This document shows positions 58,696 to 64,000 of a stretch of DNA of 64,000 bases, in pieces. The notes under the pieces are model-generated. The model saw only the letters and a program-made list of their open reading frames with translations, had not been told where the DNA came from and did not search any database. Position 1 is the stretch's first letter, and the number at the start of each line of letters is the position of its first letter. This DNA is from Mixta mediterraneensis (GTDB lineage Bacteria; Pseudomonadota; Gammaproteobacteria; Enterobacterales; Enterobacteriaceae), in the NCBI RefSeq assembly GCF_014946725.1, contig NZ_JACFXY010000004.1:186001-250000 (forward strand). The letters are read 5' to 3'. Position numbers and translations under genes: made by a program.

Positions 58696-59730
58696 ATGAA
58701 AAAAATTGTCCTGGTGATCAAAGATGCCTATTCGTATGCGGGCACCGAGAACATCTGTAACTTCATGTCAGAATGTCTTGGTGAAACACACGATGTCACC
58801 GTGTACTCGCTGGAAGGCAGCGGAAAAACATTCTATCCCTTTGAGCATGTGAAAGAGATTATCAGCTTCGAAGGCCACAGTAATCCGATTAAAAGCGCCG
58901 TCAGCCGTATCCATGAGGAACACTTCGATACCGTTTTCCTGATCAGCATGGGCCGCCTGAGCGTGATGTTCGCTTTCTGGAACCTGCTGGCGATGAAGAA
59001 AAAGCGAGGTAAGGCCTATGCCTGTGAACATATCGCCATCAACTCCTTCAGTAAGCCTATCAAACTCCTCAAATACCTGCTGCTGCGCTACTACGACCGT
59101 GTGATTGTTCTGACTGACAAAGATCACCAGGTTTTCAGCCGTTGGCGCATTCCCAGCAAACAAATTCCTAATCCCGTGGTGTTTAAAGCCTTTCAGCGCC
59201 AAAAGCGCAGCCGTCAGGCGTTAGCTGTGGGACGCTTAGATCACCAAAAGGGCTTCGATTTACTGCTCGGTATCTGGCGAGACTTTGTTGAAACCCATCC
59301 TGACTGGACACTGGTCATTGCTGGCGATGGTGAACTGCGCCAGCAGTTGCACGATCAGGCCGCGGTATTAGGCATTGCCGATAGCGTTAATTTTGTCGGT
59401 AAAGTCATCAATATCAATGATTACTACCGTGACAGCGATATGGCATTGATGACGTCACGCTATGAGGGATTGCCGCTGGTATTGCTTGAGGCTAAAGCGT
59501 GGTCGCTGCCGGTGGTTGCATATGATTGCCCAACCGGGCCGCAGGAAATCATTAATCATGGTGAGGATGGTTTCCTGGTGCCGATGAATGACAAAGCCGG
59601 CTTCCTGGCGCGGATGGATCAGCTCGCCAGCGACGATACGCTGTTTTACGCCATGAGCGAAAAAACCAAAGAAACCGCACTGAAATTCGACGGTAAACAA
59701 ATAAAGCAAAGCTGGCTGGCGTTGGTTTAA
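58696..59730 (+). CDS. Family 4 glycosyltransferase (AmsD/WceN-like)
   Basis: 344 aa GT-B-fold retaining glycosyltransferase. The C-terminal nucleotide-sugar domain carries AVGRLDHQKGFDLLLGIW near residue 174, LVIAGDGELRQQL near 210 and the EX7E motif EGLPLVLLEAKAWSLPVVAYD near 257, whose two glutamates bind the donor. The N-terminal acceptor domain opens VLVIKDAYSYAGTENI (note the usual GGAE replaced by GTEN). Next GT after the two GT-2 genes, so gene order resembles the stewartan wce cluster more than a strict amsB-D-E order; this is from memory. Confidence 0.83.
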   Translation: MKKIVLVIKDAYSYAGTENICNFMSECLGETHDVTVYSLEGSGKTFYPFEHVKEIISFEGHSNPIKSAVSRIHEEHFDTVFLISMGRLSVMFAFWNLLAMKKKRGKAYACEHIAINSFSKPIKLLKYLLLRYYDRVIVLTDKDHQVFSRWRIPSKQIPNPVVFKAFQRQKRSRQALAVGRLDHQKGFDLLLGIWRDFVETHPDWTLVIAGDGELRQQLHDQAAVLGIADSVNFVGKVININDYYRDSDMALMTSRYEGLPLVLLEAKAWSLPVVAYDCPTGPQEIINHGEDGFLVPMNDKAGFLARMDQLASDDTLFYAMSEKTKETALKFDGKQIKQSWLALV

Positions 59731-59819
59731 ACAGGGGTAAGAAATGCCCGCTTGCAAAATGCCTCAAGGGACTAAGCCCTGGCCGGTAACACGGCCTCAT
59801 TAACCACGGGATATGTTGC

Positions 59820-62036
59820 ATGAAAAGAAGAGAAGTATTGCAAACCGCAGCCTCAGCCATCGTTGGTGCTCTCTCCGTGAGTACTTTTTCCAGCTATGCA
59901 GCAAGAAGTAATGGTGTTGCACTGAAATCAGTGGATACCGGAGCTGTACCAAAAGGCGATGTGCCGATCCTGACGCCTGAAAATATTTACGCCATGCCAC
60001 CCCAATTTTGGCAGAGTTTTGAAGGCAAATTGTGGATCGGTAAAGCCGGCAGTGACGCCAGTCAGGCGGGTAACCAAATTCCCGTTTTCCTGCGTGATGC
60101 TAATGGCTCAGTCTCTGAAATCAGCCAGCCAGTTATTTTGAATAAAGGCAATCCCACGCAGTTTATTAAAGATAATGCCGCTTTAATTGCCGCACCTGCG
60201 CACTCAATGGCGGTAGAAGATAACAGCGGTCATATGCTGTTTAACATTGCTGACGTGAGCCGCCCAGGACACGCTGATTTTAGTCAGCGTCTGACGCAGC
60301 CTACGGGGTATCAGCTCATTGGAGAGATTCCGTCAGTAGAGGAGCTGCGTAATACGCGCCCACTGTTTGAAGGCGCAAAGATCAAGCTGAAAAGCTGGCA
60401 TGCGGGCTTTGAAGTTGGCGGCGGTGAGTTTGTCGGCAGCTTCCAGAATGCAAAAGATGATGGGGGCGTCACTTTTGCCGGTCAGGGATTTCACTGGCGG
60501 CGCGTCGTCGAAGATTACAATCGCTTAACGTTGTTTGATTTTGGCGCTATTGCGGACGGTAAAACCGATACGGCGCCAGCTATCAAAGCGATGTATCAGT
60601 GGTCGCAACAGGCCGGGCTGCAAATTTGCGTGCAGTTCCCGGCAGGCACCTTTTTTGTCACTGCCTGCAACTTCGGCCCGGATTATATGCGTTTTTTCCG
60701 TATTTCAGGCGCAATGGTGAACTTCGGTTATTTTCCTGCGACCACTCTGGTGTCAGATGGCAAGTCGGAGTTTGTCTTTGAAGTGAATACGCGTTGGGTT
60801 GAAATCTCTAACCTGATTTTTAACGGCAACACGGATACCCATCCGAATAAGCAAGGCTTGTTCCGTAACATTTGTCCGGGCGGCCAGTATTTTCGGGGTT
60901 CCTGTTTGCGCTTTTCGCGGGTCGGCGGCACGGCGTTGAGCCTGCAGGATACGCTGGATTGCAAAATCGACCAGTGGTATGCGTCTCGCTGCACCGGCGA
61001 TGTGATTAAATCCGGCTGGTCCGGTCAGAAACAAGGTAAGTGGGACCACAGTACTGCGATTGAACTTTCGAATTTTAACGCCCAGCACTGTAGCGGCGGC
61101 AAAGTGCTGAATCTGCCACGCTGCGGTCAATCCATTATTCACAACGGCTGGATTGAGCATTGTGACTATCCGGGCGACATCTACAACGGGCAATGGATTG
61201 TTGACGCGCTCAGCATCGAAGACTGCAAAAACCCTTTGATTGCGCATAACACGCGTCTGAACATGCGTCAGACCAGCCTGCAATCAGGAAGCTGGATCGA
61301 TTATTCCGCGCAGGGCGATCGTTTACTCAGCATCTGGGAAATGGGTTCAACCCGGGTCGAATCCTATGGCGTCGCGATTGATGGCAGTCTGAATTACAAC
61401 TACATCACCTCACGCTGGCGGCTTGAAAATAATACCAATCAACAAACCTGGTTTGAGCTTGGCAGCCTCTATTCACCGGATGTCGGCGACGCATGGGAAA
61501 TCGAAATCTTTGGCCAGGCGCAATTTAGCAACGGCACTAATAGCCAGTCGTTGATGAATGTGGTCAACGATAAAACCACTGGCGGGCGGGCGGTGATCCA
61601 TGTTCAACGCAAAAAAGGCAAGTCGGAAGCCAGCTGGTCAGCCGAAGGCAGTTGCCCGGTTGTCGAAGTACGCTATGTGGCGCCTCACGATACCGATGTG
61701 CGTATTTTCGTGAAGCTGGCAGGCTGGACGCCAGCAGCCGTAGTGTTGGTAAAAAGCACCGGTAAAACGCGCTTTGACACAGGTCGCTGTGCACGCGTTA
61801 ACGCCAAAATGGTAAAAGCCAGCCCACCGGGCGGAGACGGCAGCCAGAAGGCACCTCAGCGTTTCAGTTTGCATAACGGTAAGGCGGGCATCGGCGCCAA
61901 TGAAGAGGGCGATCTGTTACTGGCTTCGCGCGCGCTTTCTGACGATCAGGTGGACACCCGCAAACCCGCCGGTTTTGTTTCGGTGGTGATCAACGGCGAG
62001 CGGGTAGCAATGCCTTATTTTGCCATCAAGTCATAG
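59820..62036 (+). CDS. amsF: Secreted tailspike/pectate-lyase-like EPS-modifying protein (AmsF/WceF)
   Basis: 738 aa. The N-terminus MKRREVLQTAASAIVGALSV has the twin-arginine motif followed by a hydrophobic stretch, so it is probably exported by Tat (or Sec) to the periplasm or outside. The middle (about 235-560) has the opening FGAIADGKTDTAPAIKAMYQW typical of right-handed beta-helix pectate-lyase-superfamily proteins. In the stewartan system, WceF has been described as a glycan-modifying enzyme with a phage tailspike-like fold, so it probably trims or cleaves the EPS. Trp/Gly-rich C-terminal domain of unknown role. Start has CGGGA a little upstream. Confidence 0.85.
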   Translation: MKRREVLQTAASAIVGALSVSTFSSYAARSNGVALKSVDTGAVPKGDVPILTPENIYAMPPQFWQSFEGKLWIGKAGSDASQAGNQIPVFLRDANGSVSEISQPVILNKGNPTQFIKDNAALIAAPAHSMAVEDNSGHMLFNIADVSRPGHADFSQRLTQPTGYQLIGEIPSVEELRNTRPLFEGAKIKLKSWHAGFEVGGGEFVGSFQNAKDDGGVTFAGQGFHWRRVVEDYNRLTLFDFGAIADGKTDTAPAIKAMYQWSQQAGLQICVQFPAGTFFVTACNFGPDYMRFFRISGAMVNFGYFPATTLVSDGKSEFVFEVNTRWVEISNLIFNGNTDTHPNKQGLFRNICPGGQYFRGSCLRFSRVGGTALSLQDTLDCKIDQWYASRCTGDVIKSGWSGQKQGKWDHSTAIELSNFNAQHCSGGKVLNLPRCGQSIIHNGWIEHCDYPGDIYNGQWIVDALSIEDCKNPLIAHNTRLNMRQTSLQSGSWIDYSAQGDRLLSIWEMGSTRVESYGVAIDGSLNYNYITSRWRLENNTNQQTWFELGSLYSPDVGDAWEIEIFGQAQFSNGTNSQSLMNVVNDKTTGGRAVIHVQRKKGKSEASWSAEGSCPVVEVRYVAPHDTDVRIFVKLAGWTPAAVVLVKSTGKTRFDTGRCARVNAKMVKASPPGGDGSQKAPQRFSLHNGKAGIGANEEGDLLLASRALSDDQVDTRKPAGFVSVVINGERVAMPYFAIKS

Positions 62037-62043
62037 CAGTAAG

Positions 62044-62065
62044 GGCCGCCATAATGGAGGCGGCC
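62044..62065 (+). terminator. Hairpin between amsF and amsJ
   Basis: A perfect 7-bp stem ggccgcc/ggcggcc with an 8-nt loop lies 8 bp after the amsF stop, but without a T tract. Possibly an RNA-processing or stabilising hairpin within the operon. Confidence 0.35.
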
Positions 62066-62187
62066 AGCAGCAGATGGAGCAGGGCCTTTTGGCGTTATTG
62101 CGCTTATTGCGGTTATTTAACAGAGTTCACTTTGCCAGTTCGGAAGATGGCTGCTTGCAGAATTAAAAAAATTTATTCGGAGTTTTT

Positions 62188-63456
62188 ATGAAAATTTTAT
62201 TGGTGGGTAACCATACCTGTGGGAATCGTGGGGATGGCGCGATTCTTCGTGGACTGAATGATTCAATACAGTCTGCTCGCAGTGATATTGATATTGATAT
62301 TGATGTCATTAGTCGTTATCCAACAAGCTCTGGTTATTTGCTTCAACAGAATATTCAGCAAGATTCGCTGTTTTTGCATAACAATAAATCAGCCAAAGGA
62401 CTGGTGGGCTCGGTAAAGCGTAAAGTGGCGAACCGTCTGATGCCTGACATTATGATGGCGCATCTGGGTAAAGGCGGCTTGTACAAATCTTTCGCCGTGC
62501 CACCGCATCTGAAAGCCTTTACGGAAAGCCTGAAACAGTATGATGCGATTATTCAGGTTGGCGGTTCATTCTTTGTCGATCTGTATGGCGTAACGCAATT
62601 TGACCATGCGCTGTGTGCGCTAATGGCGAAAAAGCCGATTTACATGATTGGCCACTCGGTGGGGCCGTTTCAAAATCCACGGGTTAACGCCCTGGCAAAC
62701 TTTGTGTTTGATCGCGTAAACAGCCTGGTGTTGCGTGAATCAGTCAGCCTCGATCTGATGAAGCGCGATGGCGTGACCAGTTCAAAAGTGGCGGCCGGCG
62801 TTGATACGGCCTTTCTGGTAAAAGCGCGTGAGGTTGAGAATCCAGGACATAATCTGCTGCACTGGCAGTCGATTATCAGCGCGCGTAAAACCATTGCGAT
62901 TACCGTGCGTGAACTGGCGCCGTTCGATAAACGTCTCGGTGTCACGCAAAAAGAGTATGAAGCAGCCTTTGGTCGCGTCATTAACGCAATGATTGCTGAA
63001 GGGTATCAGGTTGTGGCTTTCTCCACCTGTACCGGCATTGACAGTTATGCGAAAGATGACCGCATGGTAGCGCTGACGCTGCGCGACCATGTCGCGCAGC
63101 CAGAGCATTACCACGTGATCATGGACGAATTTAACGATCTTGAGCTGGGGATTCTTTTAAGCCACTGTTATTTGACGATTGGCACACGCCTGCATTCCGC
63201 CATTATCTCCATGAACTTCGGCACGCCAGCGGTTGCGATCAACTATGAGCACAAGTCAATGGGCGTGATGAATCAGCTTGGCTTGCCGCAGATGGCAACG
63301 GATGTAAAGAGCCTGATGGATGGTTCGCTGATCGACAAGGTCCAGACGGTGCTTGCCGATTACGATAACATCAAGCTCCAGGTCGATCGCGCCGTTGCGA
63401 ATGAAAGGGAAATTGGCAATCGGATCACTGAAGAGATTCTCAAAGTATTAGGGTAA
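62188..63456 (+). CDS. amsJ: Polysaccharide pyruvyl transferase (AmsJ/WcaK-like)
   Basis: 422 aa, clearly related to WcaK of colanic acid along its length. Adds ketal-linked pyruvate to a sugar of the repeat using phosphoenolpyruvate. Recognisable blocks: LLVGNHTCGNRGDGAILRGL at residues 4-23, IIQVGGSFFVDLYGVTQFDHAL near 122, IYMIGHSVGPFQNP near 151, and IGTRLHSAIISMNFGTPAVAINYEHKS near 331. Three GATATT units (62284-62301) encode (Asp-Ile)3 near residues 33-38, where WcaK has a shorter tract. GGAG lies 8 nt before the ATG. Amylovoran and stewartan are pyruvylated. Confidence 0.92.
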   Translation: MKILLVGNHTCGNRGDGAILRGLNDSIQSARSDIDIDIDVISRYPTSSGYLLQQNIQQDSLFLHNNKSAKGLVGSVKRKVANRLMPDIMMAHLGKGGLYKSFAVPPHLKAFTESLKQYDAIIQVGGSFFVDLYGVTQFDHALCALMAKKPIYMIGHSVGPFQNPRVNALANFVFDRVNSLVLRESVSLDLMKRDGVTSSKVAAGVDTAFLVKAREVENPGHNLLHWQSIISARKTIAITVRELAPFDKRLGVTQKEYEAAFGRVINAMIAEGYQVVAFSTCTGIDSYAKDDRMVALTLRDHVAQPEHYHVIMDEFNDLELGILLSHCYLTIGTRLHSAIISMNFGTPAVAINYEHKSMGVMNQLGLPQMATDVKSLMDGSLIDKVQTVLADYDNIKLQVDRAVANEREIGNRITEEILKVLG

Positions 63457-63460
63457 TGAG

Positions 63461-64000
63461 ATGAAACTGACTTTTTTCACCATGCGTTTCCCGGTTGCCT
63501 CTGAGACATTTGTTCTGAATCAGGTGACCCATTTTATTGATGCCGGTTACGACGTGGAGATTATTTCGGTATTTCCAGGTGATTTTGTGAATCGGCATGC
63601 TGCTTTTGATGAGTACCAGCTGGCAGCAAAAACCCACTATTTGCTGCCGGAAGAGAAAGTCTCAATTGTAGATAAGCTGAACCAGCGTCTTAAGCTGGTG
63701 TTGCCAAAAGTGGCGAAACCGTCGCTGCTTCGATCGCTTAACGTGCGCCGCTATGGTGCACAATCCAGCAAGCTGTTACTGCCTTCCATTGTGGCGAATG
63801 CAAGCCAGACCTTTACCGCCGACGTTTTCCTGGTGCATTTCGGTTACGCCGGGGCGCTGGCGAATAAGTTACGCGAACTGGGGGTGTTGCGCGGTAAACA
63901 GGCGACGGTATTTCACGGTGCGGATATTTCGCGTCGTCACATTTTAGATGAGCATAAACGTGACTACGTCAATTTGTTTAAACAGAGCGAATTAATGCTG
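63461..64000 (+). CDS. amsK: Glycosyltransferase AmsK/WcaL-like, N-terminal part (runs off window)
   Basis: The first 180 codons are present. It opens MKLTFFTMRFPVASETFVLN, strongly like WcaL of the colanic acid cluster and the AmsK/WceK proteins, followed by VHFGYAGALANKLRELGV near residue 127 and TVFHGADISRR near 149 in the acceptor domain. The donor domain with the EX7E motif lies beyond the edge. Belongs to family 4 glycosyltransferases. Only 4 bp separate it from amsJ, so they are co-transcribed. Confidence 0.88.
   Translation, partial: MKLTFFTMRFPVASETFVLNQVTHFIDAGYDVEIISVFPGDFVNRHAAFDEYQLAAKTHYLLPEEKVSIVDKLNQRLKLVLPKVAKPSLLRSLNVRRYGAQSSKLLLPSIVANASQTFTADVFLVHFGYAGALANKLRELGVLRGKQATVFHGADISRRHILDEHKRDYVNLFKQSELML

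Overview
The window is a chromosomal segment from a plant- or environment-associated member of the Erwiniaceae (Pantoea/Erwinia type, Enterobacterales). Two things point there. The gene order closely follows the 46-48 min region of Escherichia coli (sanA-cdd-yohKJ, metG/mrp, thiMD, fbaB, yegS, CyaR-yegQ, baeSR-mdtABCD, yegD, udk-dcd-asmA, yegH). Where E. coli carries colanic acid genes, this window carries an amylovoran/stewartan-type exopolysaccharide (EPS) operon. The name is an inference from protein memory; no search was run.

Layout. 1-4246 (minus strand): 5' end of sanA, malic enzyme maeA, cytidine deaminase cdd and the LrgAB-like pair yohJK. 4366-8178: metG with a strong terminator, divergent mrp, and a GNAT acetyltransferase sharing its stop with mrp. 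8310-10724: peroxide defence genes ahpC-ahpF with an OxyR-like site and a bidirectional terminator, then an AEC-family carrier. 12172-13793: a lone flagellin gene with its own sigma-28 promoter and terminator and no other flagellar gene beside it. 14037-16951: TPP riboswitch-thiM-thiD, then fbaB. 17005-22974: a five-gene hexonate operon (rspA, rspB, MFS carrier, mannonate/fructuronate oxidoreductase, GntR regulator) that fits L-gulonate to D-mannonate to KDG. 23142-25766: yegS, the small RNA CyaR with a CRP-like site, and yegQ (trhP). 25897-36843: mdtABCD-baeSR as one overlapping operon. 37083-40415: an aldo/keto reductase and an OprB-type porin broken both by IS1 and by a separate 29-bp tandem duplication. 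40507-47946: yegD, a PAP2 phosphatase, udk-dcd-asmA and yegH. 48168-48935: a second IS1 that reads as identical to the first. 49244-64000: the EPS operon (JUMPstart/ops, amsG, wza, wzb, wzc, wzy-like polymerase, three glycosyltransferases, a secreted tailspike-like protein, pyruvyltransferase, and a partial amsK/wcaL glycosyltransferase).

How it works together. The EPS genes encode a Wzx/Wzy-type pathway. AmsG loads the first sugar phosphate on undecaprenyl phosphate and glycosyltransferases extend it. AmsJ should add pyruvate, the Wzy-like protein polymerises, and Wza/Wzb/Wzc control length and export. A leader with ops plus an intrinsic terminator after wzc suggests RfaH-dependent readthrough into the sugar-specific genes. 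I found no convincing new system. The strongest second looks are the doubly broken porin, the IS1 placed about 570 bp upstream of the EPS operon where Rcs control is expected, the orphan flagellin, and a perfect 15-bp inverted repeat inside mdtA.
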